A stretch of DNA of 64,000 bases from Streptomyces cynarae (GTDB taxonomy: Bacteria > Actinomycetota > Actinomycetes > Streptomycetales > Streptomycetaceae), in NCBI RefSeq assembly GCF_025642135.1, contig NZ_CP106793.1, forward strand, positions 7,718,001-7,782,000, given 5' to 3'. Both the position numbers and the translations under genes were made by a program. The notes beneath the pieces are model-generated. The model was not told the DNA's origin. It worked only from the letters and a program-made list of their open reading frames with translations, and did not search any database. Within the stretch, counting starts at the first letter, position 1; every line of letters starts with the position of its first letter. Of this stretch, positions 42,595 to 53,914 are shown piece after piece.

Positions 42595-44118
42595 CTAGAA
42601 GAAGCCCAGTTTGCGTGGCGAGTACGAGACCAGCAGGTTCTTCGTCTGCTGGTAGTGCTCCAGCATCATCTTGTGGGTCTCACGGCCGATGCCCGAGCCC
42701 TTGTAGCCGCCGAACGCCGCGTGCGCCGGGTACGCGTGATAGCAGTTCGTCCAGACACGGCCCGCCTGGATGGCGCGGCCCGCGCGGTACGCGGTGTTGA
42801 TGTCCCGCGTCCACACGCCCGCCCCGAGCCCGTACAGCGTGTCGTTGGCGATCTTGATCGCGTCGTCGAAGTCGTGGAACGACGTCACCGACACCACCGG
42901 CCCGAAGATCTCCTCCTGGAAGATCCGCATCCGGTTGTCGCCCTCGAAGATCGTCGGTTGGACGTAGTACCCGCCCTTCAACTCACCGTCGTACTCGACG
43001 CGTTCTCCGCCCGTGAGGACCTTCGCGCCCTCCTGCCGGCCGATGTCCAGGTAGGAGAGGATCTTCTCCAGCTGGTCGTTCGACGCCTGGGCGCCGATCA
43101 TCGTGTCGGTGTCCAGCGGATGCCCGGCCCTGATCTTCTCCGTGCGGGCGACCGCCGCCTCCATGAACTCGGCGTAGTTGCCCCGCTGCACCAGCGCCCG
43201 TGAGGGGCAGGTGCACACCTCGCCCTGGTTGAGCGCGAACATCGTGAAGCCTTCCAGCGCCTTGTCGCGGAAGTCGTCGTTCGCCGACCAGACGTCGTCG
43301 AAGAAGATGTTCGGGGACTTCCCGCCGAGTTCCAGCGTCACCGGGGTGATGTTCTCGGAGGCATACTGCATGATCAGCCGCCCGGTCGTGGTCTCACCGG
43401 TGAACGCGACCTTCGCCACGCGTGGGCTCGACGCCAGAGGTTTGCCCGCCTCGACACCGAAGCCGTTGACGATGTTCACCACGCCCGGCGGCAGCAGATC
43501 GGCGACCAAGCTCAGCCAGTAGTGGATGGACGCCGGGGTCTGCTCGGCCGGCTTCAGCACGACGGCGTTGCCCGCGGCGAGCGCCGGCGCGAGCTTCCAA
43601 GTCGCCATCAGGATGGGGAAGTTCCACGGGATGATCTGCGCCACCACGCCGAGCGGCTCGTGGAAGTGGTATGCCACCGTGTCGTCGTCGAGCTCGCCCA
43701 GCGAACCCTCCTGAGCGCGCAGCGCGCCCGCGAAATAGCGGAAGTGGTCGATGGCGAGCGGAATGTCCGCGGCCAGGGTCTCCCGGACGGGCTTGCCGTT
43801 CTCCCAGCTCTCGGCCACCGCCAACTGCTCCAGGTTGGCCTCCATCCGGTCGGCGATCTTCCGGAGGATGTCGGAGCGCTCGGTCGCCGACGTACGGCCC
43901 CAGGCGGGCGCGGCGGCGTGCGCCGCGTCCAGCGCGCGCTCCACGTCCTCGGCGGTGCCCCGCGCGATCTCCGTGAACGGCTGCCCGTTGACCGGAGTCG
44001 GATTTTCGAAGTACTGGCCACGCGCCGGCGGCACGTACTCTCCGCCGATGAAGTGGTCGTAACGCGCCTGGTAGGAGACGATCGCGCCCTCGGTGCCGGG
44101 CGCTGCGTAACGGGTCAT
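42595..44118 (-). CDS. exaC: Aldehyde dehydrogenase, ExaC/AldB type
   Basis: A 507-residue NAD-dependent aldehyde dehydrogenase. Key stretches: [30 protein letters not shown], the Glu in [14 protein letters not shown], and the catalytic Cys in [16 protein letters not shown]. The pattern EVCTCPSR is typical of acetaldehyde dehydrogenases of ethanol and short-aldehyde metabolism. It is cytoplasmic. Start ATG 44118 follows AGGAGGCAGAGCCGC. Directly upstream lies a GAF-domain regulator on the same strand (132-nt gap), a pairing often seen for alcohol and aldehyde operons, so it is probably induced by an alcohol or aldehyde. Confidence 0.93.
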   Translation of the reverse strand: MTRYAAPGTEGAIVSYQARYDHFIGGEYVPPARGQYFENPTPVNGQPFTEIARGTAEDVERALDAAHAAAPAWGRTSATERSDILRKIADRMEANLEQLAVAESWENGKPVRETLAADIPLAIDHFRYFAGALRAQEGSLGELDDDTVAYHFHEPLGVVAQIIPWNFPILMATWKLAPALAAGNAVVLKPAEQTPASIHYWLSLVADLLPPGVVNIVNGFGVEAGKPLASSPRVAKVAFTGETTTGRLIMQYASENITPVTLELGGKSPNIFFDDVWSANDDFRDKALEGFTMFALNQGEVCTCPSRALVQRGNYAEFMEAAVARTEKIRAGHPLDTDTMIGAQASNDQLEKILSYLDIGRQEGAKVLTGGERVEYDGELKGGYYVQPTIFEGDNRMRIFQEEIFGPVVSVTSFHDFDDAIKIANDTLYGLGAGVWTRDINTAYRAGRAIQAGRVWTNCYHAYPAHAAFGGYKGSGIGRETHKMMLEHYQQTKNLLVSYSPRKLGFF

Positions 44119-44249
44119 TGCGGCTCTGCCTCCTGGGAAGGCGCTGCCCGCCGTTGGGCAGCTCTCGACGCCGAGGCTAGGAAGGAGGACGTTGCGAGGA
44201 CGTTGCGTGCTGGGGCTCACGGACGGACGCCGGTCTTCGTCTCCCGGCG

Positions 44250-45527
44250 TCAGTGAGGTCCGGGACGCTCCCATCCCGCTGGTGCCGCCAGCTCCGCCTC
44301 CAGGTCCTCGAGGCGTGCCCTTACCGCCGCAGTCGGCCGTACCGCCGCGAGTGCCCGCCAGACGTCGAGGTCGTCCTCGCCCCACGGCGCGTGCACCCAG
44401 TCGGCCAGCAGGTCGGGGTCGCGGCGGGCGATCAGCGCCGTCCGTAGCCCGTCGGCGAGCCTGCGCCGCAACCGCGCCACCGCGGGCGCCTGCGAACCGG
44501 GCAGCAACGGGCCCCGGTACGCGGCCGCCGCCTCCGCCACCGCCCCCGAGTCCAGCCGACGCTCCACGACGCTGACATCCGACTCCACCGCGGCCGTGAG
44601 CCGGTACGGGCGCGACGCCAGCAGAGCGGGGCCGAGGATCCGGCGCAGCCGGGCCAGCTCGGCGCGCAGCGTCACCGGCGTCACCGACTCGTCCTCGTAC
44701 AGCGCGCACAGCAGTTCGCCCCCGGTCAGTCCCTCCGGGTGCCGGGCCAGCAGTACCAGGATCTCGCTGTGCCGGCGGCTGAGCCGGACCCTTCGGCCGT
44801 CGACGACGAGCCGCGCCTCGTCACGGCCGAGTGCCGTCAGCCGCAGTGTGTCCGCCGCGTCCTCGACCGGCGCCAGGAGCGCCAGCTGGGACTCGGCGGC
44901 CCGCGCCACCGCCTGCACGAACCCCAGGCTGTGCGGATGCGCGAGCCGGTTCCCGCCTGTGATGTCCAGTGCGCCGAGCACCCGCCCGGTGCGCGGATCG
45001 TGCACCGGCGCCGCCGCGCACGTCCACGGCTGGACCCGCCGGACGAAGTGCTCGGCGGCGAACACCTGCACCGGCCGGTCGACCGCGACGGCCGTCCCCG
45101 GCGCGTTCGTCCCGACCGCGGACTCCGCCCAGCGGGCCCCCGGCACGAAGTTCATGCTGTCCGCCCGCCGTCGTGTCGCCGGATGTCCCTCGACCCACAA
45201 CAGCCTGCCCTGCGCGTCGCAGACCGCCAGTAGATGTTCGCCGTCCGCCGCGAACGGGCCCATCAGTTCACGCACCAGTGGCATCACCCGAGCGAGCGGA
45301 TGCTCGGCCCGGTACGAGCCGAGGTCGCCGTCCGTCAGCTCCACCGGCGCCGTACCCTCCGGTCCGACGCCCGCCAGCGCCGAACGCCGCCACGAGTCGG
45401 CCACCACGGGACGGACCCGTCGTGCCACCGTCCCCACCGCCGTGAACGTCTCGTGCGCGCGACGCAGCTCCCGTACCCGTTCTACGGGATCGGCCCCTGG
45501 CTCCAGGGCCACCCACGGCTCGGTCAA
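44250..45527 (-). CDS. GAF-domain transcriptional regulator
   Basis: A 425-residue regulator. [18 protein letters not shown] is the usual N-terminal motif of AcoR/StyR-like sensors. A GAF-like domain spans about residues 80-220 ([53 protein letters not shown]). The C-terminal ~200 residues carry a winged-helix-like part ([39 protein letters not shown]) rather than the AAA+/Fis module of sigma-54 activators. Such proteins sense small metabolites and switch on the neighbouring dehydrogenase; the ligand here is inferred only. Start TTG 45527 with GGGAGG 6 nt upstream. Confidence 0.85.
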   Translation of the reverse strand: MTEPWVALEPGADPVERVRELRRAHETFTAVGTVARRVRPVVADSWRRSALAGVGPEGTAPVELTDGDLGSYRAEHPLARVMPLVRELMGPFAADGEHLLAVCDAQGRLLWVEGHPATRRRADSMNFVPGARWAESAVGTNAPGTAVAVDRPVQVFAAEHFVRRVQPWTCAAAPVHDPRTGRVLGALDITGGNRLAHPHSLGFVQAVARAAESQLALLAPVEDAADTLRLTALGRDEARLVVDGRRVRLSRRHSEILVLLARHPEGLTGGELLCALYEDESVTPVTLRAELARLRRILGPALLASRPYRLTAAVESDVSVVERRLDSGAVAEAAAAYRGPLLPGSQAPAVARLRRRLADGLRTALIARRDPDLLADWVHAPWGEDDLDVWRALAAVRPTAAVRARLEDLEAELAAPAGWERPGPH

Positions 45528-45642
45528 CTCGGCCTCCCGGGAACGGCGGTGCGATGGGTGACATCGTCACTCCGGGGTCGGCCGCCGACAACCGTTTCGA
45601 CCGCCATCGACCCGAACGGGACGGGCGGTTCGCGCGCTGGCG

Positions 45643-46257
45643 TCAAGAGACGTTGACCAGCCTCATGTAGCGCGTCCAGTCCCAGTTCGGTCCGGGGTCG
45701 GTGTGGTCGGTGCCCGGGACCTCGTAGTGGCCGATGATGTGCGCCCGGTCCTTCGGGATGCCGTGTCGGGCGCAGATCGCCGCCGTGAGTCGGGCCGACT
45801 CCGCGTACAGGGCGTCCGTGAAATATCCGGGACGGTCCACCCACCCTTCGTGCTCGATGCCGATGCTCCGTGTGTTGTAGTCCCAGTTGCCCGCGTGCCA
45901 CGCGATGTCGTGCTCGCGGACGCACTGCGCGACGTGCCCGTCCGCCGACCGGACGACATAGTGCGCGGACACGTTCTTCCGCGGGTTCTGGAAGATGCCC
46001 AGGGTGCTCGTGTACGTCGCCTGCGTCACGTGGATGACGACGAGGTCGAGCGGATAACTGAAGGGCCGGTCGGACGGCGTGTAGTTGCGGGGGTCCGCCG
46101 ACATCCAGTCCGCGAAGGGATGGTCGACGGTCCGGGGCCGGGCCTGGGCCGGTGCGGAGGGAAGCAGCGTGTAGGGAACCGCTGCGAGGGCCGCGCCCTG
46201 CAGTAACCGGCGCCTGCTGGTGAGGGGTCTTGCCCGCTCCTGCTCGGTTCGTTTCAT
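45643..46257 (-). CDS. Tat-exported N-acetylmuramoyl-L-alanine amidase (Ami_2/PGRP)
   Basis: A 204-residue secreted amidase. The signal peptide is Tat-type: SRRRLLQGAALAAV, then APAQARP cleavage region. The amidase-2 fold shows the zinc ligands His (VVIHVT), His and Asp/Cys-equivalent (HIIGHYEVPGTDHTDPGPN), plus HAGNWDYNTRSIGIEHEG, in agreement with AmpD/PGRP-type enzymes. It cleaves the bond between MurNAc and L-Ala in peptidoglycan. ATG 46257 is chosen for the Tat motif; the longer frame lacks a good site. It follows the acetamidase by 58 nt on the same strand, which may be independent. Confidence 0.9.
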   Translation of the reverse strand: MKRTEQERARPLTSRRRLLQGAALAAVPYTLLPSAPAQARPRTVDHPFADWMSADPRNYTPSDRPFSYPLDLVVIHVTQATYTSTLGIFQNPRKNVSAHYVVRSADGHVAQCVREHDIAWHAGNWDYNTRSIGIEHEGWVDRPGYFTDALYAESARLTAAICARHGIPKDRAHIIGHYEVPGTDHTDPGPNWDWTRYMRLVNVS

Positions 46258-46315
46258 TGGACGGAGTGCCTTCCGCGCCTGACTTTCGAAGAAGTGCCGA
46301 TTTGTCCTGGTCTGC

Positions 46316-47329
46316 TCAACGCCCCAGCGCGGCCGCCGTTTCGCGCATGCGGGCATGAATTCCTCGGTGCGTCTCGCGCGCCGGCAGCCATTCCTTGCGG
46401 AGCTTGGCCACGCACGTGTAGTTGGTGTCGCAGACGTTCGCCAGCGGAGACTCGACCGTCTGGGTGGCGAACTGGTAGGCGTCCAGCTCGCTGAACCCGT
46501 AGTCGCGCACCAGCCACTGCACCAGGTCGAGCTGGGATATCCGGAACGCGTCCTCCAGCGGGCGTGCCGAGCCCGTCGAGATGATGTGCGTGTCGGTCTC
46601 GATGCGCGGCCAGGGTGTGGCGACGCCCTTGAGCAGCTCGACGATCACCACGGTGTTCATCGCGCACTCGACGGCCACTCCGCAGGTCTCACCCTCTCCC
46701 TGCCGGGCATGCCCGTCGCCCAGGCTGAGCAACCCGCCCTCGACGTTCACCCCCAGGTAACAGGTGGCGCCCGCCCGCATCTCAGGGGTGTCCATGTTCC
46801 CGCCGTGCGCGTCCGGCACCAGCGCGGAGCGCACCTCCAGGTTGGCCGGTGCCACGCCCACGGTGCCGTGCATGGGGTCCATCGGCAGCTCGATACGGAT
46901 GTCGCTGTCCCGCGCGGTGAACAGGGCGGTGCGGCGCTCCCGGTCCAGTTGCCAGATCCACACGGCCTCCGGCAGTGGCGGCTGCAGCGTCGCGGTGGTG
47001 TGCGTCGAGGTGAGCGCGCCGAACAGGGGCACCGTCGTCGAGGCCGCCCAGTCCCGGGCCGGTTCGATCGACACGAAGTGGACCGCGAGGGTGTCGCCCG
47101 GCTCGGCGCCCTCCACGTGGAACGGACCGGTCTGCGGATTCAGATACGGGAACTCGCACACCTCCGACACCAGGTCCTTCTCGGACTGGACCCGTCCGGC
47201 GAAACAGTCCTCCGTGTAGAGGTCGAGGACCGTGCCCGGCACGATCCGTGCGACGGGTGGTGCGCCGCCGAAGGTCCAGGCGTATTCGTCTGGCGTGGGT
47301 CGCACGGTCAGGATTCGGGGATCGCTCAT
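46316..47329 (-). CDS. Acetamidase/formamidase
   Basis: A 337-residue enzyme of the acetamidase/formamidase family. VHFVSIEPARDW, MHGTVGVAPAN, GGNMDTPEMRAGATCYLGVNV and LSLGDGHARQGEGETCGVAVE are its characteristic blocks, the last two containing the conserved catalytic region. It hydrolyses short amides to ammonia and the acid. ATG 47329 overlaps the permease stop by 4 nt, so the two are translationally coupled: permease imports an amide or amine, this enzyme hydrolyses it. The substrate range is not read from sequence. Confidence 0.9.
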   Translation of the reverse strand: MSDPRILTVRPTPDEYAWTFGGAPPVARIVPGTVLDLYTEDCFAGRVQSEKDLVSEVCEFPYLNPQTGPFHVEGAEPGDTLAVHFVSIEPARDWAASTTVPLFGALTSTHTTATLQPPLPEAVWIWQLDRERRTALFTARDSDIRIELPMDPMHGTVGVAPANLEVRSALVPDAHGGNMDTPEMRAGATCYLGVNVEGGLLSLGDGHARQGEGETCGVAVECAMNTVVIVELLKGVATPWPRIETDTHIISTGSARPLEDAFRISQLDLVQWLVRDYGFSELDAYQFATQTVESPLANVCDTNYTCVAKLRKEWLPARETHRGIHARMRETAAALGR

Positions 47330-48810
47330 GGCTGTACGGCTCCGTTCGGCAGAGGGTCGGGTGTGGGGGAGTCGTCCAGATGGACGCGGGCGGTCTCAGC
47401 TATCCGTCCGGGGTGGCGCCGCAGCAGGACCAGCAGCACCACGACCCCGGCGGCCATCCAGACCCCGACGACGGGACCGGCGTACGACACCGGAGCGGTC
47501 AGCTTGGACACGAAGTGGAACACCGGCAGGCCCGCCGCGGTCAGCAGGGCGGGTACGAAGGCGGCGACGCCAAGCAGCGGGAACAGCAGGTGCCGCACCG
47601 GGCTGAACGACTCACGCTCGCGGCGCAGGAAGTAGCCCGCGCATGCCAGGTTGACCACGATGTACACACCGATGACGACCGTCACGATGATGGTGGCCAG
47701 TAGAAGGAACGCCGTGACCGGGTCGTAGGCGAGGCCGAGCCCCAGCATGACCGCCACGGCCACCGCGCTCTGCACGGCGACACCGGCGGCGGGAGAGTGG
47801 TACCGGGGGTGCAGGCGCGCGAAGAGCGGCGGGAACACCCTGATCCGCGCCAGCGCGAAAGCCGTACGCGTCGAGACGTTGGCGCACGCGTTGGCGTTGG
47901 CGACCGTCGAGTTGACGACTGCCAGGAACACCAGCACCCAGAAGAGCCCGAAGGAGGCCCGGGCCACACCTTCCCAGGACGCCGCTCCCGACGCGCCGAA
48001 GCCGGCGAAGCGGTCGGGGCCGACGAACACGGCCATCGCGTAGGTCGTGACCACGTAGAAGAGTCCGATCGCGAGCGCCGCTCCGAGGACGGCGCGGTGC
48101 ATCGTCCGTCGCGGATCCTTCGTCTCCTCCGCCAGCGGTGCAGCCGCCTCGAATCCGGCGAAGGCGAGCACCGTGTAGACCGATCCGGCGAACACGCCGC
48201 TCACTCCCTCGTACCCCTTCGCCGTGTGGGAGGTCCCGAACACCGACAGCGTGTTGTGCCCACCCGCTCTGACGATCAGCCAGACGGCGAAGACCAGGAA
48301 GACCAGCACTTCGAAGACGCCGAGGACGGTGCCGAACCGGGCCGATGCGCGCACGCCGAGGTAACCCGTCACCCCGATGATCAGCGCACCGGCGAGTGCC
48401 CACGGCCACCACAGATCGTCCGGGTAGGCGGACCATTCCTGGTGGAGCGTGCCCGCCGTCGTGAAGCCGAGCTGCAGGAGCAGGAGCGGCGGCACCAGCG
48501 CCTCCACGAACACATAGCCCCAGCCGACGAGGAAGCCGACGGCCGGATGCAGCCCCTGCGCCGCATAGGTCGCCACTGAGCCGGCGGCAGGCAGCCGCCG
48601 CGCCAGCTCGGCCACGCACGACGCGGTGAACAGGCAGGCCACCAGGGCGACGAGCACCGACAACGGCAGGCTGCCGCCCGCGAAGGCCGCGCCGGAGGGA
48701 ATGGACGCCGCGACCGCTGCCGCCGGCGCCATCGCCGTGATGCTCTGGAACAGGACCTCGCGCAGGCCGATCGCCTCACGCCTCAGGCCGAAAGCCGTGT
48801 CCCCCGCCAT
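47326..48810 (-). CDS. APC-superfamily amino acid/amine permease
   Basis: A 494-residue membrane protein with ~12 hydrophobic segments. ITAMAPAAAVAASIPSGAAF and GSVYTVLAFAGFEAAAPLAEETKDPRRT are the family landmarks, the second being loop 6a with its conserved Glu. ATG 48810 follows GGGGGGTTCAC. It forms an operon with the acetamidase. The likely cargo is an amide, amine or amino acid that feeds the hydrolase. A C-terminal hydrophilic tail of ~25 residues ends it. Confidence 0.9.
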   Translation of the reverse strand: MAGDTAFGLRREAIGLREVLFQSITAMAPAAAVAASIPSGAAFAGGSLPLSVLVALVACLFTASCVAELARRLPAAGSVATYAAQGLHPAVGFLVGWGYVFVEALVPPLLLLQLGFTTAGTLHQEWSAYPDDLWWPWALAGALIIGVTGYLGVRASARFGTVLGVFEVLVFLVFAVWLIVRAGGHNTLSVFGTSHTAKGYEGVSGVFAGSVYTVLAFAGFEAAAPLAEETKDPRRTMHRAVLGAALAIGLFYVVTTYAMAVFVGPDRFAGFGASGAASWEGVARASFGLFWVLVFLAVVNSTVANANACANVSTRTAFALARIRVFPPLFARLHPRYHSPAAGVAVQSAVAVAVMLGLGLAYDPVTAFLLLATIIVTVVIGVYIVVNLACAGYFLRRERESFSPVRHLLFPLLGVAAFVPALLTAAGLPVFHFVSKLTAPVSYAGPVVGVWMAAGVVVLLVLLRRHPGRIAETARVHLDDSPTPDPLPNGAVQP

Positions 48811-48975
48811 GTGAACCCCCCGATTCTGCTCCCGCGCAGCCACTGCCCGGCGGCTGCGCCTCGCGTGAATCACGGTACGGGGCTGGGCGGTTGGGCAGGA
48901 AGAGGGCGGTGTCTTCGGTGGACAACCAGGAGACTGTGGATATCTTCGTCACCCGTTCGAGGGACGTGACCCTAC

Positions 48976-49013
48976 GTGACCGGGCTCCCGGAAGCCCCGG
49001 GCCAGGCGGTCAC
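48976..49013. terminator. Two-part hairpin at the end of the ROK gene
   Basis: GTGACCG (48976-48982) pairs with CGGTCAC (49007-49013) around an inner CCCGG/CCGGG stem. It overlaps the stop codon of the ROK regulator at 49010 and probably ends its transcript. Confidence 0.65.
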
Positions 49014-50218
49014 ATCCGCGCCGCCGCTGCCGCAGGATCGTCCAGCACCGCCCGCACCACCGAGTGCGCGGCCCCTAGCAGCGGCCCCTCGGACCCCAGC
49101 CGTGAGACGCTCACGGCGCAGGCCGGGCCGGCCGTTCGCCGGGCCAGTTCCCGCTCCAGGGACGGCAGGAGCCAGGGCGCCAGAGCGGCCAGGGCTCCGC
49201 CCAGCACGACCGTCTCCGGGTCGAGCAGGTTGACCGCCCCGGTCAGCGCGATGCCGAGCGCGGTTCCGGCGCCGCGCAGGGCTCGGAGTACTTCCCGGTC
49301 GTCCTGTGCCGCACGCTCGGCCAGGAGTTCGACGCGGTCCTCGCCCGGTGTCAGCCCGGCCGCGCGCAGCACGGCCTCCTCACCGGCGTACTGCTCCAGG
49401 CAGCCACGCCCGCCGCAGGCGCACGCGGGACCCTCCGGGCGCACGGGCACATGACCCAGCTCGCCCGCGAATCCACGCGTCCCGCGCAGCAGCCGCCCGT
49501 CCACGACCACGGCGCCGCCGATGCCGATCTCCGCCGAGACGTGCAGGAAGTCGCGGGGGGTGTCGTCACCGAGCCACAGCTCCGCGAGCGAGCCGAAGTT
49601 GGCCTCGTTGTCCACCGTCAGCGGCAGCTCGTCCGGCAGGAGGGGCCCCAGGTCGACGTCGTGCCAGTCGAGGTTGGGGGCCCGCACCACGGTCCGGGCG
49701 TCGCGCGCGACGAGGCCGGGCACGGCGACGGCGAGACCCGCGGGCCACAGTCCTTCCCGCCGCGCCTCCGCCACCACCTGCCGTACCAGTGCGGTCAGTT
49801 CGCCGAGCACCGGCTGCGGCGGGCGGTCGCGGTTCGTGCCGTGCCGCACCGCCCGAGCCCGTACGTCGCCCCGCAGATCGACCGCGCACACCGCCAGGTG
49901 ATCGACACCGATCTCGGCGCCGATCCCGGCGGGACCGCGCCCGCTGACGGCCAGAGCGGAACCGGGGCGCCCGACCCGGCCGGGCCGCTCGGGCCCCAGC
50001 TCCTCCAGCAGTCCCGACCGGATCAGCTCGTCGACCAGCGTCGAGACCGCCGCGCGGGTCAGCCCGATCCGTGAGGCGACCGCGGCACGCGACAGCGGCC
50101 CCTCGGCGCTCACGGTGTGCATGACCCGCGCCAGGTTCCGGCGGCGCATGCCCTGCTGGGTGTCCGGCAGCCGTCGGCCGGGGCTGGACGGATGGGCTTC
50201 GTGCAGCGGTGCGGTCAT
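49010..50218 (-). CDS. xylR: ROK-family transcriptional regulator, probable XylR
   Basis: A 402-residue repressor. The N-terminal winged helix is SRAAVASRIGLTRAAVSTLVDELI. The sugar-kinase-like ROK domain has GAEIGVDHLAVCAVDLRG (phosphate loop), EIGIGGAVVVDGRLLRG, GELGHVPV, and the zinc motif CACGGRGCLEQY. By family knowledge it senses xylose and derepresses xylose genes. It runs in the same direction as xylulokinase (17-nt gap), which diverges from xylose isomerase. The start ATG 50218 has GATCCGAGGGAGGC upstream. Confidence 0.9.
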   Translation of the reverse strand: MTAPLHEAHPSSPGRRLPDTQQGMRRRNLARVMHTVSAEGPLSRAAVASRIGLTRAAVSTLVDELIRSGLLEELGPERPGRVGRPGSALAVSGRGPAGIGAEIGVDHLAVCAVDLRGDVRARAVRHGTNRDRPPQPVLGELTALVRQVVAEARREGLWPAGLAVAVPGLVARDARTVVRAPNLDWHDVDLGPLLPDELPLTVDNEANFGSLAELWLGDDTPRDFLHVSAEIGIGGAVVVDGRLLRGTRGFAGELGHVPVRPEGPACACGGRGCLEQYAGEEAVLRAAGLTPGEDRVELLAERAAQDDREVLRALRGAGTALGIALTGAVNLLDPETVVLGGALAALAPWLLPSLERELARRTAGPACAVSVSRLGSEGPLLGAAHSVVRAVLDDPAAAAARM

Positions 50219-50235
50219 GCCTCCCTCGGATCTCG

Positions 50236-51681
50236 TCAGCGCCGGTCCGGCTCCCGCTCCAGCAGCGGCGCCGCGTCGGAGAGTACCCCGGTGATCCTGG
50301 CCAGCGTCGCCTCGTCCCGCTCCACGGCCTCGAGGACCGGCCCGCGCGCGGTGTCCCAGCGCCGGGCGACGGCTGCCGGGTCCTCACCGGTCAGCAACCC
50401 GGCGGCCTGCGCGGCGGCGCCCAGCGCGACCAGTTCCCGGGCCTCCGGAACCTGGACCGGACGTCCCGAGAGCCGCCGTACGGTCTCCTGCCAGGCCCGG
50501 CCCCGCGCGCCGCCCCCGATGAGCAGCAGTGGGGCGGTGCGGTCCGCGTCCGCGTCGAGCACCAGGTCGAGGGCGCCGAGCAGTGAGTGCACCGCGCCGT
50601 CGTAGGCCGCCTGCAGCAGCTGTCCGGCCGTCGTGTCGTGCCGCAGGCCGTGCAGCAGCCCCGAGGCGTGCGGGAGGGCCGGGGTGCGCTCGCCGTCCAG
50701 GTAGGGGAGCAGCGTCACACCGGTACCGGGCTCGACGGCCTCCCGGTCCAGGCCGAGCAGGGCGGCGATCCGGTCGACAGCGAGCGTGCAGTTCAGCGTG
50801 CACGCCAGCGGCAGCCAGTCGCCGTGCGCGTCCGCGAAGCCCGCCACGGTCCCGGTCGGGTCGGCGGGCCGCCGTCTCGAGACCGCGTACACCGTTCCGG
50901 AGGTCCCGAGGCTCAGCACCGGGGTCCCGGGTCGCAGCCCCAGGCCCAGCGCGGCGGCCGCGTTGTCGCCGGTGCCCGGCGCGACCAGGGTGCCCTTGGA
51001 GAACGGCAGGTCGTGGGCGTCGCGCACTGTGCCGGCCACCTCCCCGGGCCGGACCACGCGCGGCAGCAGGGCGGGGTCGAGGCCCACGTGCGCGAGGATC
51101 TCCTCGTCGTACGACTCCGTCGCCGACGCCCACCAGCCGGTGCCCGAGGCATCGCCGCGGTCGGTCGTGCCCTGCCCGGTGAGACGCTCGGTCAGGTAGT
51201 CGTGGGGCAGCCGCACGGCCTTGGTCGCGCGGACGGCCTCCGGCTCGTTCTCGGCCAGCCAGGCCCACTTCGTGACCGTGAAGGACGGGCCGGGCACGCT
51301 TCCCGTGCGCTCTGCCCAGACCTTGGGACCGCCCAGCTCCTCCACCAGGCGGCGGGCCTGCGGCGCCGACCGTACGTCGTTCCACAGCAGGGCCGGGCGG
51401 ACCGGCTCCCCCCGGCCGTCCAGGGTGACCAGGCCGTGCTGCTGGCCGCCGATCGACACGGCGGCGGCTTCGTGGGCCGCCTCGCCGCACTGGTGCAGGG
51501 CCTCGCACAGTGCCTCCCACCACTGGCGCGGGTCGCTCTCGCGACCGGCGCCCGACGTGACGGTGTGCGGTGCCTGACCGCTCGCCACCATCCGTCCGGT
51601 CGACGCGTCGACCACCAGGGCCTTGGTGGACTGGGTGGACGAGTCCACTCCGACGACGAGCGGACCCTCGGCTGCTGACAT
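50236..51681 (-). CDS. xylB: Xylulokinase
   Basis: A 481-residue FGGY kinase. VVGVDSSTQSTKALVVD is the ATP phosphate loop, GGQQHGLV and LLWNDVRSA contact the sugar, DASGTGWWA is the catalytic Asp region, and GTGDNAAAALGLG with LLLIGGGARGRAWQETV closes the nucleotide site. It phosphorylates D-xylulose in the pentose phosphate entry. ATG 51681 with GAGGGAG upstream; divergent from the isomerase, 197 nt apart. Confidence 0.94.
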   Translation of the reverse strand: MSAAEGPLVVGVDSSTQSTKALVVDASTGRMVASGQAPHTVTSGAGRESDPRQWWEALCEALHQCGEAAHEAAAVSIGGQQHGLVTLDGRGEPVRPALLWNDVRSAPQARRLVEELGGPKVWAERTGSVPGPSFTVTKWAWLAENEPEAVRATKAVRLPHDYLTERLTGQGTTDRGDASGTGWWASATESYDEEILAHVGLDPALLPRVVRPGEVAGTVRDAHDLPFSKGTLVAPGTGDNAAAALGLGLRPGTPVLSLGTSGTVYAVSRRRPADPTGTVAGFADAHGDWLPLACTLNCTLAVDRIAALLGLDREAVEPGTGVTLLPYLDGERTPALPHASGLLHGLRHDTTAGQLLQAAYDGAVHSLLGALDLVLDADADRTAPLLLIGGGARGRAWQETVRRLSGRPVQVPEARELVALGAAAQAAGLLTGEDPAAVARRWDTARGPVLEAVERDEATLARITGVLSDAAPLLEREPDRR

Positions 51682-51763
51682 CGGGCTCTCCCTCTTCCGC
51701 GGCTCGCGGGTTCTGGCCTGTGGGCGGGCGTGCCCGGCCGCAGTGGCCGGACGTGCGCCCGTC

Positions 51764-51789
51764 GTCACCGTACGGAGTCACCGTACGGA
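51764..51789. repeat. Tandem 13-bp direct repeat in the xyl divergent promoter region
   Basis: GTCACCGTACGGA occurs twice head to tail (51764-51776, 51777-51789). It may be a regulator site or part of the xylulokinase leader; no third copy is nearby. Confidence 0.55.
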
Positions 51790-51820
51790 GGACACATCGT
51801 CTCTTCCCAGAGATGCCTTC

Positions 51821-53045
<1,225 letters not shown>

Positions 53046-53167
53046 GCGCTGCCGGTACTCGAGGAATGGCCCCCCCCGCGCGGGATGTCCCGGACTCATG
53101 CCGTCCACGGCATGAGTCCGTATCAACAGCCGCGCGGGGGTGCCGTCATGACCGGTCGGGGGCGACC

Positions 53168-53602
53168 GTGGACCGTATGGCCATGCCGCCGGGAAACACG
53201 CCGCCCTCGGACCACACCGGGTTCGGCCCGCCGTTCCAGCCTCCGCCCGGACCACCCGGCGCGCCCGTCCGCCGACGCGCCGGCTTTTTCCTGACGCTCG
53301 CCGCGATTGTGGCCCTCGGAATCGTCGCCGTGGTCCTCGTCGTCAACCGCGGAGGCGCGTCGCAGCGGAAATCGCCCACCGAGAGCGGCGCGAGCACAAG
53401 CCGTGCACCTGCGCCGTCCCTGGGCATCCCGACGGGACTGCCCACCGCACTGCCCTCGAAGCTCCCCTCGGACCTTCCGACGAGGCTGCCGTCGGGGTGG
53501 CCCAGCGTGCTTCCCAGCGGCTTTCCGAGCGACCTGGAGTCACTCTTCGCGGCCCCGGCCGCCGCACCGTCGACGCACACTGAGGTCGCGGCCGTCCCCT
53601 GA
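53168..53602 (+). CDS. Hypothetical membrane protein with period-4 Pro repeat
   Basis: A 144-residue protein. A Pro-rich cytoplasmic start (PPGNTPPSDHTGFGPPFQPP), one membrane segment (FFLTLAAIVALGIVAVVLVV), then an outside Ser/Thr-rich region that becomes a strict four-residue repeat x-Leu/Trp/Phe-Pro-Ser/Thr: GLPT-ALPS-KLPS-DLPT and further units to GFPS. GTG 53168 with GGGGG upstream is preferred; ATG 53177 is possible. The repeat could be an extended surface stalk or an anchor. No family recognised. Confidence 0.6.
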   Translation: MDRMAMPPGNTPPSDHTGFGPPFQPPPGPPGAPVRRRAGFFLTLAAIVALGIVAVVLVVNRGGASQRKSPTESGASTSRAPAPSLGIPTGLPTALPSKLPSDLPTRLPSGWPSVLPSGFPSDLESLFAAPAAAPSTHTEVAAVP

Positions 53603-53727
53603 AGGGTCTCTCAGGGATGGCTGAGGGGTGGGGCTCAGGGTTGTCTCAGGGTCGGAGCCCGGAACCGCACGCCGCAGGCACCCGTTCTCAGAACAAGGAG
53701 CGGCAGTGGCCGCGAAGGAGGCGTCAC

Positions 53728-53910
53728 ATGTCGAGGAACGCGAAGATCGCCACCGGGGGAGTGCTGGCCGGACTCATCCTGTGGATATGGCTGCCGTGGT
53801 GGGCCGTCCTCCTGATCGTGCTGGGAGTCCCGGCGGCCGCGTACTTCACCCTGGACCCCTCGCAGCGGCGCAGGCTGCGCCGAGTGGCGCGGAAGGAGCT
53901 CGGCCGCTGA
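53728..53910 (+). CDS. Small membrane protein
   Basis: 60 residues: MSRNAKIATGG, a long hydrophobic span (VLAGLILWIWLPWWAVLLIVLGVPAA has two short helices), then a basic tail (RRRLRRVARKELGR). ATG 53728 with AAGGAGG. Seen widely in Streptomyces as small proteins of unknown function. Ends 4 nt before the converging hydrolase stop. Confidence 0.7.
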   Translation: MSRNAKIATGGVLAGLILWIWLPWWAVLLIVLGVPAAAYFTLDPSQRRRLRRVARKELGR

Positions 53911-53914
53911 GAGG

